DNA of 64,000 nucleotides from Eublepharis macularius (GCF_028583425.1 NC_072801.1:20232001-20296000), one strand, 5' to 3'. Positions 1-12,944 are shown, counted from the stretch's first letter. Program-made: numbers and translations. Notes: generated by a model not told the origin, from the letters alone.

Positions 1-200
1 CGTTCCACCAGGCTGGGGCCAGGACTGAAAAGGCCCTGGCCCTGGTTGAAGCAAGGCGGGCTTCCTTAGGGCCGGGGACCACAAGTAAATATTTATTCGC
101 TGATCGGAGCGATCTCCGGGGAACGTACAGGGAGAGGCGGTCCCGAAAATATGCCGGTCCCAACCCACTCAGGGCTTTAAAGGTAAGAACATTGTGGTTA
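1..200. repeat. Dispersed repeat fragment cut by the window edge
   Basis: The sequence beginning GTTCCACCAGGCTGGGGCC and ending in CTTTAAAGGT resembles a repeat I recall from several reptile genomes, but I cannot name its class. The left end is outside the window. Confidence 0.4.
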
Positions 201-511
201 TTAAGGTTATAGAAGCTGGCTTTTTAGATAAGATAGATAGCAGCTCTTTACAAATAAATTCTCTTGACAGAAATTTAGCAGTAATTGAATTGTGCTCCCT
301 GCCATTAACTTCTTCTGGCCTGTAAACATTTCCATAGCTAGAGGTTCCTTGGGATTTGAAAAATTAATTTAGGGGTTTTCCTCCATGGAAAAAGACTGGG
401 AAACGCTGGTCTAAGTTCTCTCTTGTAACAGAGTAACAGTTTAGAAAATGTACCAAGAAAAAGTGCACCAGCATTCATCCATAAAGAGGCTCTGTGATAC
501 TTGTTTGTGTG

Positions 512-770
512 TATTTACTTCACTCAGACCCCATCTTTCTCCCCAGTGGAGACCCAACGTGGTTTACATAATTTGCCTCGCCTCCATTTATCCTCACAAC
601 AACTCTACAAGGTAAGCCAATCTAACTCAGTACAATCTATTCCAATTGGTGACGACTTTCTAGACTCCCCAGAAGTCTTTCCCATCACCTTCTAGCAAAG
701 ATCCTTTAACTGGAAATGCCAGGGGGTCAAACCTGGGGTCTTCTGCATGCATTGAGCCACAAGGCTCCTC
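512..770 (-). repeat. Degenerate tRNA-derived SINE (Sauria type), minus
   Basis: Reading plus, it begins with the reversed tail (TCTTTCTCCCCAGTGGAGAC, GTGGTTTACATAATT, CCTCACAACAACTC) typical of inverted Sauria-type SINEs. The head is poorly preserved. Confidence 0.5.
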
Positions 771-1284
771 CCCTACAAATCCCATCCTTGGTTGCATTTC
801 CACCCACTCCAAGCAGCACACCAAAGATTCCAAGAGGTTTTCCATCTGAGAAACGACCAGCTCAAGCTCCACGTAGCTTCATTGTTGACTACCTTCAAAT
901 CACAGCCTGGGACCACAGGTACCTGCTCACCCAAAAGTAGCATCCAAAGGCATTGGAAGGGCTGGCCTAAGATCTTCTGTGTTCCAACATGGGTATATTA
1001 CAATCTTGAAAACATGTCCCAGAATTCATTGCACGGGTGGAATGAAAGTATCCGCCACGCCGCTAAGGATTCTGGGCACACTGCTTCATACTGATATTCC
1101 AAACACCAACTTGGGTTGCCTGCAGTTGGACCAACCTGGATTGTTGTGGGGGAAGGACAGGAAACAGCTGTGCGGGAATAAGAACTTCGGGGGAGGGGGT
1201 GTCTGTATCCCTTAGTGATGCCCAATGAATGGATGAATGGCATCCTGCCCTCAAGTCATAGCTGGCTGGGGGTTTCATGGCAAG

Positions 1285-1430
1285 AAACTAACAGAGGTGG
1301 TTTGCCATTGCCTGCCTCTGTGCAGCAACCCTGGTCTTTGGAGGTCTCCCATCCAATCACTAACCACTGTTGATCCTGCTTAGCTTCTGAAATCTGATGA
1401 GATCAGGCTCTCCTGGGCCATCCAATAGCA
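1285..1430 (-). repeat. 5S-rRNA-derived SINE, minus
   Basis: Plus-strand text GGTCTCCCATCCAATCACTA and CTGCTTAGCTTCTGAAATCT is the complement of the internal promoter region of 5S rRNA (GAAGCTAAGCAG, TTGGATGGGAGACC). The 3' part (GGTTTGCCATTGCCTGCC) lies to its left, so the copy is inverted. Confidence 0.7.
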
Positions 1431-1835
1431 TCTCATAAAGACTGTGGCATGGATCATACATGTAAGAAGCTACAATTTGCCATTATGGGAACAAGCCTGG
1501 GACATCCTTGGACTCGTGCTCCCCCCCCCCCCCGGGGTCTTCAACATGGCTTTCAAGTCAGCATTTCTGGTTTTTCCATCAAGCTGCTTTGTGATGTCTG
1601 AACGTCAAAAAATGGGGATTTTGCTTGTGCTCCTTCCACCAAGCCAGGACTAAACTGGTTAGAATCTTGGTTGGGAAGAGAGAGGAACAAAACCATAGTT
1701 TGAAGATGAATACTGGTTGGCTGTAAAAGAAGAAGCTTTTTACATTAAAGAACCATGCGCAAGGTAAGAGTGTACCCTAGGGATGGGGTTGTGTGGCTCA
1801 CTGGAAGAGCCTTCATTGCAAGCCTGAAAATAAAA

Positions 1836-2050
1836 CTCAGAGGTAGAGCATCTGCTTTCCAAGCAGAAGGTTCCAGGTTCCATTCCTTGAGATTTTCAGA
1901 TAGAAAAATCTCATGCAGCAAGTGATGTGAAGGACCCTGAAGAGCTGTTGCCAGTCCAGAGTAAACAAGACTGATCGCAATAGACCCGTGGTCTGACTCA
2001 GTACAGGGTAGAGTCCAGTGTGTTCTTGTATGCCCACTCACACGTGTACA
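1836..2050 (+). repeat. tRNA-derived SINE interrupted by a foldback element
   Basis: GAGGTAGAGCATCTGCTTTC and AGAAGGTTCCAGGTTCCATTC are tRNA A- and B-box-like. The body ends GTCTGACTCAGTACAGGGTA. It is the same family as the copy at 48176. The foldback at 2051 inserted in its tail. Confidence 0.6.
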
Positions 2051-2370
2051 CAGGGCTTTTTTTCCTGGGAAAAGAGGTGGTGGAACTCAGGACCACACAA
2101 TGACGTCACTTTGGGCTGGCTGGAACAAGGGGGGAGTTTTTTAAAGTTTAAATCGCCCTTGGCGAAAATGGTCACATGGCCGGTGGCCCCGCCCCCTGAT
2201 CTCCAGACAGAGAGGAGTTTAGATTGCCCTCCACACCATTGGAGCGGTACAGAGGGCAATCTAAACTCCCTTCTGTCTGGAGATCAGGGGGTGGGGCCAC
2301 CAGCCATGTGACCATTTTCAAAAGGTGCCGGAACTCCGTTCCACCCCGTTCCAGCTGAAAAAAAGCCCTG
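2051..2370 (+). mobile_element. Non-autonomous hAT-type foldback (CAGGG...CCCTG), 320 bp
   Basis: Terminal inverted repeats are CAGGGCTTTTTTTC and its complement. Flanks CGTGTACA and CTTGTACA match at 7 of 8 bases, as expected for an aged 8-bp hAT target duplication. A second internal inverted repeat is centred near 2240, so most of the element can fold. No open frame. Copies at 37384, 45128 and 59249. Confidence 0.85.
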
Positions 2371-5179
2371 CTTGTACATTCTACAGAGGCTTCACATCCA
2401 CTGTGTGGGCCATCTAATGATCAGGCCTAAACCCCTCACTCCCTCCAAGTACCCTTCCCTATGTCAAGGAAGGACTTTTCGCTTTACCTAGAAAGCAACA
2501 GAGCTTCTCCCAAGATCTGACTGCCGAGTCCTAATAAAGGAAATTCCTAAAATTCTAACTGTAACATCAGGTTACAAAGAGGTCGATTCATGTATAGAAT
2601 TTGTCAAAGCCAAGGACTCTGGCCCAGCAATATACTACATTTTTTTTTACAGGAAGCTATTAAAAAACCATAAATGAATTTTAATACCTAAGCATACAAG
2701 AAGCTTTACAATACCACAGTTCACATGAAGCCACTGCCAAGTTAAAGCTCCCGTCTCCAACAGTAACATGCACTCATCCATTGCCCTGGAAAGTTTGGGT
2801 TTCACACTGGAAATCTAAGCTTTTAAAAATATGCCTGAGAGTTGCAGGGAGGGAGTGGGAGAGAAGAATAAGCAATATTGTAGCTTTTTACTATAAAAGG
2901 TTATTATGCTGGCTAATGCCTATGTTCTCAGGAACCTGTTTCAGCATGGCTTGGTGGAGGGGGACCCCTACATTGCCCACCCTCAATTTAAAGACATGGC
3001 CCAAAGCCATTAAAAAACGGTGAGCCCATCTAGAGCCTCCACGGCCTTTTCCACATAGAGAAAGCAGGCAACCAAAGGAAGCCAACCAAGTGCTGGCTCA
3101 AAGCGAAACTGCAGTGTGTGTTCAACACATCCCTGAAGGGTCTCTGGAAACCTTCAACAGGGCAGAACATGGCAGCCTACCTCGTGGTGGAGGCCACTGG
3201 AAGCAGGTTACACCAGAGTTCCGACACATGCCCATCCCCCACTCCCTTCCAAACAGTTGGAGAATAAGGATTTTTAAAACTTACAAGGCCTTCACAGTTG
3301 CTGAAGCTTCCTTCCTTGGGCCCATTACAACCTGAGATCTACCAAGAGCAGCCCCTCTTGGGGCATTTGCCAAGTTCATCTAACAAGAACAGCCAGGAAG
3401 GAACTCTGAAGGGCTTTCCCACAGATACAAGAAGGCAGGACCTTCTGTGGAGCCCCTTCTGCTGAGTTGCAAGCCCTTATTGACGTAAGATTTGGGGAGG
3501 GGCTGCATTTTAGAAGGACTTGCTACCTAAAGAGCAAGGGTACTGAGTCCCCTGCCTCTTTCTGCATGCATACTGACAGCAGTAGCAGGACAGAGGTCAT
3601 GTCACGCAGAGGATTCCTCCAGGGTTCCAACCCTTCACTTGATCCTCCTCACTATGGTCAACCTCCTGAGTGCTTGGTAGGCATCTCCTACCCTGGATCT
3701 CTTGGCCTCCTACCCAAGTCCTGGTTTTGACACCACTGAGGCCATAACTCTGGCTCCCTCTCTTCCCAGCACATGACTCTTATAGCACATGACTTCCACT
3801 CACAGGCTTGCAGACCCGTGGGCCACTGGCCCACAGAGAGAGTCACTGAAATCAGAGATGGAGATTTTAACCACGGTTCTGTAAGACTTGCTTGTTCAGG
3901 TTGGCCTCCCATTCACCCACCCACCCCCAACTCAGAATGGGGGAGACCCCCCCAAACTGGCCCACTCTGATCTGAAGTCATGGTTCAGCCCCTTGCAGAG
4001 ACCCTTGCATGCAGGTGCATTGAATACAACGTCACTAAGTGCAAAGATTTGCGGATTAGAGCCCAAATCTAACTCTGGCTTTAAAAATGGGAAAGAAGAA
4101 GACAGCAGGGATTTGTTTAACACACATAACAAAGCAGAAATTCTGCCCAAATCAAGCACCCCCCCCACCCCACACACACATGACTTAGTGAGGATCCCAA
4201 GCAGAGGGCTTGGGATCTGTTCAAGTCTTGGCTGGTCAGGGGATGAGCATTCTATCACGCCCTGAAGACCACCCTAACCCTCTTCCTCTGGCCTACTCCA
4301 ATTTGAGACATCAATGGAGCAATGCAGTGCTTTGTCTTATGGTCCTTCTACTGTGTTCCCCCCCTTCTTCTTTGCCGTTAAATTAATTCAACAATTTCTT
4401 TAAGTATCCTGAGCCAGAAAAGAATGCCTCACGCATCAAGAGGAGCATTCGATTACTATTTGTCACATGGCCACCCCAAACCAACTAGGAGATGGGAAGA
4501 TGGTAGCCTGAAGGCACCCTTTGATTTATGTCACATCTATACGTCACACTCTCTTTGTGAACAGTTCTGGACCAATCAGATATTGAATTCTAACATACAT
4601 GTTGCGCTGGTGATTCAAGTTGTGTGCAATGACTTGCACACCTTCCCCTTCTTCCCACAACATACGGACATCAAGCCACTGTGAACAACTGAAGGCCAGG
4701 GAGCCAATTATAGTAATTGGACAGTACCCAAATTGGACTCTTGTGGAAGAGAGAGCCTGAACTGCATGGATTAACATACAAACGCAACTCCAGACAGCAC
4801 CCGTACTCCAGGGAAGACAGGATGGTTATCTTGGTGTTAGTGTGTTTTATTTGGTACAGTGGCACCTAGGGCAATATTGCATCATGCTCTAAGTAACTTT
4901 GCAACAACATTCACATTTCAAAGATCACCAGGTCGCGTTGCTTACATGTACTTTAAAAAAGAAGAATTCACAGCCAGCCCAGTATCTTCTCAAAACAGAG
5001 CCAGTACACCCAGTATAGCAGGCTCACCCAGAAGAGAGAGCAATCCATATGGTGCACATCAGCTGCTTCGTGTATGCAAAACGGCCTGCCGTGCAGTCTA
5101 GAAAAGTGGATATTCAAGCAGTACGGGTTTGACTCTCAAGGGAATTGGTTCAGGGCTTCCCATTTAGCAGGTAGTGATG

Positions 5180-5224
5180 GCCACCAAATCTATTCCTTTG
5201 CAGCCACCAAATCTATTCCTTTGC
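5180..5224. repeat. Two-copy direct duplication of 22 bases
   Basis: GCCACCAAATCTATTCCTTT followed by GC occurs twice, separated by a single A. It is a recent small tandem duplication. Confidence 0.85.
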
Positions 5225-7149
5225 TTTTCGTGATTGCTGTCAGATGTATATGGCCACCTATGCAGTACTGGTTTGACTGTGAAACTTACTGCCGTTCACG
5301 TCTTTTTTTCTCCACACTTCTTTACCCAGCTACTCGCCACCACCAAGCATGCTTCCGATCCAGCAATCTCGAACAGAGGTTAGCAACCTCCTGTTATTCA
5401 TTTATTCGTTTATTCGTTCACTTTATTTCTCACTTCATAACTAAAGAAACTACATCAACATTAAGAGCAACACACCGACCAAGAGTCAGTATAAAAAAGG
5501 AGAACCTCATAACTGAAAATATACAGTTAACATTACTGACAATTGACACATAATCCATAAAGTTTCTGTAGCCCCAATACAAGTCCTATACTAGGAAGTG
5601 GCACACATGAGGCCTCGCAGTCACTACATACTGGAGCAACCTGCATGATTTACTGCATCAGCATAAATATGCTCACGGTTTTTTTTTTTAAACTTAACGA
5701 TTTCATTTTTCTTTCCTTTTTTTAAGAGCCATATTTGGTTCTGAAGCAACTCTGACCCCATAAAGCTGCAGACCCCTGCTCTGGAAGATTCAGCATGCAT
5801 TTACAGAAACAGTGCAAAGGAGAATTCGTCAATCCAATGAAGTCTCAGGGTATCTGCCTTCGCATGTGTCTGAATAGCCAGTCTACAGAATACGAGCAGA
5901 ATCAATCACAACAGGAGAAAAGGGAGAATCCAAATCACTGGTCGGATTCTTTTCACCTTCTGGTAGTTCGAAAAAAAAGAGACCCCCACAAAGGCCACTG
6001 CACACCACATCGGCATTCCTCGAATTTTGTGAACTCTGGTCCTAAGGACAAAAAACTAGAATAAGATCGATGCCCTCCCACCGATGGGTTTCAGATGCAA
6101 AATTTACATACGCAGTTTTGCATGGGCACAGAGTGAATGCTTAAGCTAGTGGCTTACAAAGAAGCCCCCCTTTCTACTGTGCTGTGGTAAAATGAAAAAG
6201 AAAAAGCAAAAGCACTTCATTCAGAGATGGTGTTGGTGTCTCTGACTGACACCACCAAGAGGCAGCTTTGAGGTTTGGGCCTACAGAGGATGGGATCAAA
6301 CGCAGAAATACTAGAGCAACACACGACTTTTGGTTTCCAGAATACTCAAGTTCATTCAACAAAGTATTAAAAAACCACAGAAGAGAGAGAGTTATAGGGC
6401 AAAAACCAAGTCCAAGATCAGAAAGAACAAGCTGGGGACCCACAAGCAATTTCAGGGAGCAGGAAAAGGGTATTTCTGAAAATCCTACCTTCCAAAAATC
6501 ATTTCTGTAGAATTCGCTAAACTCTCAGAAACGTGAGCCGGTTGATTTCTCTCTCTTCTGGCCCCTCCCCTTTAATTGGCACAGGGCTGCACTCAACATT
6601 CTGGTCCTTTTGCAATATTTTCAGTTCCCATTAGGCAGTTTGTGAATTAACGAAAGAGGGGGAGAGTCTTATCTTTTCTGTATACCTGTGGGAAGCCCAA
6701 TCACCCTACTGTCACCATCCACACAAGGACCAGCCTGTAGATGTTATGATATTAGAGAGCCTCCTTTTTCCATAGGAGGGATTCTTTGGTGGGAACTCTG
6801 CCGTCTTAAACATCTTGGAGAAAGGGGGAGACATAAGCCACAAAGGAAAATTAAACAGGTTTGTGAAGTAGGCAAGTCCTTAGCTGCAATTCAGAGGAGA
6901 GACCTGGTGGCCACCAATGCCTCAAGGATTGCCAAAGTGCCAATATGTTGTTCACTGCAAGCAAAAATAATCCCATTACTATCTAGTTTCAAAGCTACTT
7001 TCAATTTCTTACACAAGTTTAATTTTCTATTTGAGATTAATTAAAACTCTTCCTTCCTGAGGGACCAGCCAGCACTCTTAATTAAGAATGTCTTTTTAAA
7101 AGAAAACTAACTCTCGCTCATGCACGAATACAAGAACAAAGCACCAGGT

Positions 7150-7230
7150 TATCTTAATTTTATTCCAATATTTACACCCTGCCTTTCTATTACAACCTTC
7201 CAGGTGGCTAACAAAAACTTCACCGAGAAC
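7150..7230 (-). repeat. SINE/LINE tail fragment, minus
   Basis: TTACACCCTGCCTTTCTATT is the usual reversed 3' tail of squamate non-LTR elements. Only the tail is recognisable. Confidence 0.4.
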
Positions 7231-7513
7231 TGAAATCACTTGAACGCAGCACAACATAGCGAAGGCAAGGCAGAACAACAAAAAGATGACGGCAGAGACA
7301 AGCAGCCACAGCAATCCCTAGCAAAGCATCCGAGATATTTCAAAAGCCCTAAGTGTTAACAGGGAAGAAGTGAAGAAGACCTTCCTCGGGAGACAGTTCC
7401 ACCACACTAGCGCCATTGTGCTGAATATTTCAGATGCTGGCGAACTCTGAGGAGGATCCTAACTCAAGGCACGGATTTTTAAGGTTCTAGAGATGGAGAT
7501 GATATACCCCTTC

Positions 7514-7533
7514 AGAGAGAGAGAGAGAGAGAG

Positions 7534-7574
<41 letters not shown>

Positions 7575-7580
7575 CGTGTG
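7514..7580. repeat. Compound (GA)n(GT)n microsatellite
   Basis: Eleven GA units run directly into about 20 GT units, ending in GC-interrupted repeats. Confidence 0.95.
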
Positions 7581-7943
7581 TAAGTATAAGTTGCCTCTAC
7601 TTCCACCCCAACCACTCCACAAATATATGCCTTGCTAAACCCTAAAGGAAAGATTAGATTCTGTAGTCTTAGAACCAAGGGAAGGGTAGAGGGTGGGCTA
7701 AATTAGTCTGCATGAACTTACTTCATATTGAGGCAGGCTGCTAGTAGGCCTCCCGTTTATTACCAGCCCCCAGTACCAATTCCTGCCCCCTCCCCCGTGA
7801 TTTGAGGAGCAAGATTAAAAATGGGCTCTAGGAGGCAGCCTAGAGCGTCACCCAGAAGTGACATCAAATTCCACCTCCAAGATATCCTGGCATTTATCAA
7901 GGCAATGTTGGAAACCCCAACTATTGAGTCAGGGACTGAACCT

Positions 7944-8080
7944 TATAAGAACATAGGAAGGGCCATGCCAGATCGGACCAAAAGCCCATCCAGTCAAAGC
8001 ATTTTGTCCGCACGATGGCCGACCCTCTTTCTCTGCATTCAACCACTCCCTGGCAATGCAAGACTGGCGGACAAAAAAAC
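7944..8080 (+). repeat. Dispersed repeat, 'AGAACATAGGAAGGGCCATG' family
   Basis: The start AAGAACATAGGAAGGGCCAT, then CAGATCGGACC and CCATCCAGTC, matches a repeat present at least five times here (8595, 18205, 18826, 61610). I do not know its class; the even start point suggests retroposition. Confidence 0.55.
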
Positions 8081-8594
8081 AAGTTGCTTTTCTGTGCACC
8101 TTATAGTGCTACCAGGATATATTTGTAAGCAACAACTCTGCAGGGAATCCAACAGTTGCTTGTTAATAGTTCTCCCCAGCTAAACATAATGTCCCAAGAG
8201 CAACATCCAAAGCAACCATAACCACAGCACAGAACAGTCCTGAATCATTCCAAACAACGGCCAAGTACACACACACGCTGTCAAGAGGCCTTGAAGAAGC
8301 AAGCAAGAACCAGAGTGAGAGCAAGACTTCTCTCCCCCAAGTGAAGAGGGACTGAAAGAAAAATAAGATGGTGCACAAGCCCCTAAAAGCTGAATAAAAC
8401 ATAAAAAGCAACCTCAAGGCAGCAAGCAGCCCAAAGATCTCACAGCCATAGGGCCACTCACGGTTGCAGTCCATCCTACCTCACAAGGTTGGCATTGAGG
8501 GACTATATACTGCCTTGAGTGATTCTTGGGAGGAAGGGAGAGGTACATATAAAGTGCTTAGAAAATCTTGAAGATGGGAGGTGTAAGAACCTAC

Positions 8595-8905
8595 GAAAAG
8601 GCCTGCTTGACCAGATTACTGGTCTGCCTAATCCAAAATCTTGTTCCACACAGTTACCAACCAGTTGCCCTCAGAGTGCCAAGAAACAGGAGACACAGGC
8701 CTGATATTGCCACCTTGGCACTGGTGTTCAGAGGTTACTGCCTCTGGATGTGGAGGTTCCCCTCAGTCTCCATTGCTAGTAGCGCCCCCGATAGACCTCT
8801 CTTCCTGTCTAATCCCCATTTGGATCCATCTATGCTTATGGTCATCACTTCCTTCCCTGACAGTGAATCCCACTCTTTAGTTAGTCACTAAGTAAAAGAG
8901 TACTT
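8595..8905 (+). repeat. Dispersed repeat, same family as 7944, longer copy
   Basis: It starts in GGCCTGCTTGACCAGATTAC and includes CTCTGGATGTGGAGGTTCCC, which matches TCTGAATATGGAGGCTCCCT at 18990 and TCTGAACATGAAGGCTCC at 61750. Confidence 0.5.
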
Positions 8906-9740
8906 CCTTTAGCCCATTATGGCTCATCAGCTTCACTGGATTCCCCTCCCTCAGTTCTGGTATTAGGGAACAGAAAAACAGTTATTTCTATCCACTTTTG
9001 CAACCCCCTCATGCATAATTTTATCATGTTCCTCTGCTTTCTCCTCCATGATCACTTTGATCGCCCCTCTCCTGTGCTGTTTCCAGCTCTGCGCTTTCTT
9101 GTTGAGATCACCTGGTAAATTCTGATGCACCCTCAGTGGAGGGGTCCTTCCAGAAAGCTCCATTTTTCCTCTTGCAATAATTATCTTTGAATTCCTGCCT
9201 AAACAGCGCCCCCATTCCCCAATCAACCAAGGAAAACACTTGGAAACCACCAAAGCTGCCCCATCCAATCTTGCCCAGTGAAAGGAATGGCTACCCTGTG
9301 TCAGCAACCCGCTGGCCAAGCAGCACATTATCATCTGGTCTATGGCAAGAAACAAAAAAGGCCTTACATGGGGTCCTCAAAAGCGGAGGAAGACATCACC
9401 ATGATTACTTCTGCTCTGCTCCCAAATGTTCTGGCCTCTCCATGGAATGCTGCAAAAACAGGATTGTTTAGAAACCCTGGAAGGACAAACAGCGAGGGCC
9501 TCACGTGTACAAAAGGCCCAACAGCCATGACACAACTAGTTCAAGAAAAGGCTGCCTGCCTTCATCAAAAAAGAGAGCCCTCTGGGGTCCTAGTTGATCA
9601 GGAGTTGGGCCCCAGGGGTGTCAACTCCCCGCAGCTATCTATGCAACTCATCGCTAGCTTGCAGCTTGAATCTTGTAGGGTACAGAAATTTCTAACAGTG
9701 GGAGAATACAGCGGTGTTTCATTTGGCATTCCCTCAGTGA

Positions 9741-9965
9741 TCCCTCCTTCATGCTCCATGTTTAAATTGTTTTAAATGTTTTAATTGTTTTTATGCCTTT
9801 GCATGTTTTATAACTCTGGTTTCATTTTAATGATATGCTGTTGCTGTTATTTTAATGGATTTAAAATGTGATTTCATTATGCGTGTTTTAGTTTGTTAGC
9901 CGCCCTGGTGGCCCTTATAAGGCCAGAAAGGTGGGATATAAATTTTGTTAAAGAAAAGAAATATT
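9741..9965 (+). repeat. LINE 3' tail (CR1/L2-like)
   Basis: The T-rich stretch ends GTTAGCCGCCCTGGTGG then AAAGGTGGGATATAAATTTT, the usual 3' end of vertebrate CR1/L2 elements. No coding part. Confidence 0.6.
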
Positions 9966-10555
9966 TTGAGTTCATGTATCTGCCAGAAGGCAGACAGGAG
10001 AGCACATGGCCAAAGAGAAACTAAGAATATGGGGTGAGGCTGAGAATGAATGACAGAGAAATGGTGTTGCATGGTTTTTCACTCAGATTCACTCCTCGGC
10101 TTCTCCAGTTTGGATTAGGAAGAGGGAGAAAACATGCCACACTCTGTGCAATGTGGATGCACAGAGTCAGTGCCTTGAAGCCAAAAAGTAAGAGTACAGA
10201 GCACCGTACAGGAGAATCGCATGTTTACTCTGAGCTCATCTATATCACAGATTTCCGTTGGTTTTCATCAGATTAATTCATCACAGATTCCACCTCCCGC
10301 CCCCAAAGAATCCTGGGGACTGGCAGGGGTACCACAAGCCCTCCATTACAAGATCCCTGAAAGAGCTACAATTAAGGGCTGGATCCTAAGGTTCTTTCAG
10401 TTAGCAGTGGTAGCAGTGGCAACAGACTTCCACCTGTTCCTTCCCCCTACCGCCTCTCCCCCCTCCTCACCAGCACAGCAAGCTGCCGTGGAAAGGGGAA
10501 AGCAGGAAGCTTCTGAATGCAGCTTGCAGTAGGAGCAATAGAGGCATGCCCTCTT

Positions 10556-10759
10556 AGAGCCAAGCTACAACTGATGCCTGACACAGATTGGACACTTGTC
10601 AGCTTCCCTCAAGTTTTGATGGGATGTGTAGGCATCCTGATTTTACAGCTTGGCTCTCCATTACAGCTGCAAAACCAGGATGCCTACATTTCCCATCAAA
10701 ACTTGAGGGAAGCTGACAAGTGTCCAACCTGTGTCAGGCGTCAGTTGTAGCTTGGCTCT
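10556..10759. mobile_element. Palindromic foldback element, AGAGCCAAGC family
   Basis: Arms of about 95 bases start AGAGCCAAGCTACAACTGA and pair with a few mismatches around a short centre near 10660. No open frame and no clear target duplication. It shares end and core motifs with the element at 10851. Confidence 0.8.
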
Positions 10760-10850
10760 GAGAAGCATGGGAAACACTTCCATTGCCATAACCAGGGACT
10801 CGGAATTCCCACTGGGAAAGGGGGCAGGGTGTATTGCTGAAAGCAAGCTC

Positions 10851-11188
10851 AGAGCCAAAACATACGTTAAGAAATACCTAGGTTCAGCACGTGTTCTCTT
10901 ACCTCAAGGTTTGCCGGGATCTGTAGGCGTCCTGGAAACTTAAAGTTTAGCATTTACAGAGCAGCAAAAAGGGGAAGGGAAATACAGGCGCCTGTATTTT
11001 AAGCTTTAAGCTTCCAGGACGCCTTTAAGCTTCCAGGACGCCTACAGATCCTTTAAGCTTCCAGGACTTTAAGCTTCCAGGATGCCTACAGATCTTTAAG
11101 CTTCCAGGACGCCTACAGATCCCGGCAAACCTTGAGGTAAGAGAACACGTGCTGAACCTAGGTATTTCTTAACGTGTGTTTTGGCTCT
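10851..11188. mobile_element. Palindromic foldback element with expanded centre
   Basis: Arms start AGAGCCAAAACATACGTTAA and include GCACGTGTTCTCTTACCTC. The right arm is preceded by five partial direct repeats, each starting TTTAAGCTTCCAGGA, at 11005, 11024, 11052, 11068 and 11095. The AGAGCCAA ends and the CCTCAAG-GGGAT-TGTAGGC-TCCTG core match the neighbour at 10556. Confidence 0.8.
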
Positions 11189-11444
11189 ATGAAAACAGAG
11201 ATTGGGCAGGGTAGAGGACAGAGACAAACACTTGTGTCAGATGTGTGTTGTGGCATGGGCAAAAGACCACAACTGTCAAAGAAAGGAGGGGGATAGGTCC
11301 CCAAGTCACACACAAAAGAAGTTGGTTGTCAGGCGCACACAATCCGGGCCAAATCCTTTTTAAAACTAGTGACCGCCTCATTTCATTACTGCAAGCCTCC
11401 CCCTTTTCCCAACGAGTTCAGGGTTCCTCCTGCCACCCTTTTAG

Positions 11445-11580
11445 TCTAACAACCTTGTGACATAGCTTAGGTTGAAAGAGAATGACTGGACCAAGGCCAC
11501 CCAGCATGATTCATGGCAAGCAGAGCTTTGAATCTGGGTTTCCACAATGGTTAATGCTGGAATAGGATGACACCACACTA
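11445..11580 (-). repeat. Degenerate tRNA SINE, minus
   Basis: CAACCTTGTGACATAGCTTA, CCAAGGCCACCCAGCATG and GAATCTGGGTTTCCAC are reversed Sauria-type body and B-box pieces. Confidence 0.5.
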
Positions 11581-12944
11581 AATCTCCTCATCTTGCACCC
11601 ATCTGCTAGCCAATCCTCCCAATGTGAGCTCTTGCTTTCAAGGCCTAACACACCCAACCCCATGATATTTTTCAGAAGAGAGCTTGACAATGAAAAACTG
11701 ATGCTTCACATGAATAAAGTGGTATACAAAAGCCTCCAGGCATGGCCTGAGAGAGAGGTCACAGTCCCATCTTAATTTGGGGGTGCAGAAGGGTTCCCAA
11801 GTCGAACCTGGTTTCTTTGCAGCTTCAGTGGACTTAGCAAGAAAGAGCCAGCACCAATGCCAAAGGAAGAGCGAGATCTATTTTCTCCCCACCTCAGCAG
11901 ACTTGTAAACACACTGCAGCACACCAGGCACCAGCCACAGGAGCATCTGCAGCAACGGCCAACAATGAACTTGCACTTAGATTTTGGATTCCACTGTGTT
12001 GCTAATTGTTCAGCCATTGATAACTTTGATGGCATTTAGCTGCAGACCAGACTGGGGAGGGACAGGGAGAAGGGTGGGGAGGGAAGAGAGAAGAAGGGTG
12101 TGTGTGATAAGTCACTGTTCCTAAAAATATTTCTGAAGCCTGATTAATTTTTGGAGAGGTGGATCTAAATATATCTCCACAAAGATGGGCTATGATTGGG
12201 TAGATGCATCTACTGGCTGCTGGTTGGGAGGGGGGAGGAGAGAGAAGAGGCAGGCCAAGACGGAGATGACCCTGCAGAGCAGGGCTGTCAAGTGACACCA
12301 ACTATGGCTGGCCATTGCCTCCTGGCCACCAGGACTAGTCAACCTGGAAATCCAGCCTGGCACCATTCGGGTCGTGCCCACAGCTCTGCTGCCCTTTTCA
12401 TGTACGGGATTGACTGGCTCACCCAAACTGAACAAGGAGAGCTGGCATGCCGAGAATCTGACTACCTGTTAGTTGGCCAGGGCCCTTCATGAAGCCAAGA
12501 CCACCATGTATGTCAGCAGCACACCTTGCTAACTTCACAATAGTGTCCTTCATTGGCATGGACAGAACACTGCTTGCCCTTTAACCCTTTCAGCCAACCC
12601 AGCAGTGGAGCAAAGCTTCTTGCTACATATTCAGACATCTCTGATGAGGTAGAACTAGCCTGTTGCTTTTGAAGCACAACAATCTTTGAAGTCAGACTTT
12701 TATTTCATAGTTGCTTTTTTAAAAATTAAAACTAGGCTGCCTCCTGATTTTCCAGGTTAAAAGCCAAAGAGAATTATTCAATGAATCATTCACATTTATT
12801 AAAGAAAACAATAGTTGTTGCAATTCATAAGCATTTTTTTTAAAAAAAATTACATGCCATCATTTAATTGTTTGTTTCTTAATTAGCAGTAAGAATCCAA
12901 CCTGTGGTTTTGCCTTCAATATACTTGACTGAGATGTTGCTGGA

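Noticed and set aside
7514-7580. Possible regulatory Z-DNA tract
   Set aside because: A plain GA/GT microsatellite; nothing nearby suggests a promoter.
8963-9355. Minus-strand frame of 130 codons
   Set aside because: No family resemblance, no splice logic, composition of random intronic DNA.
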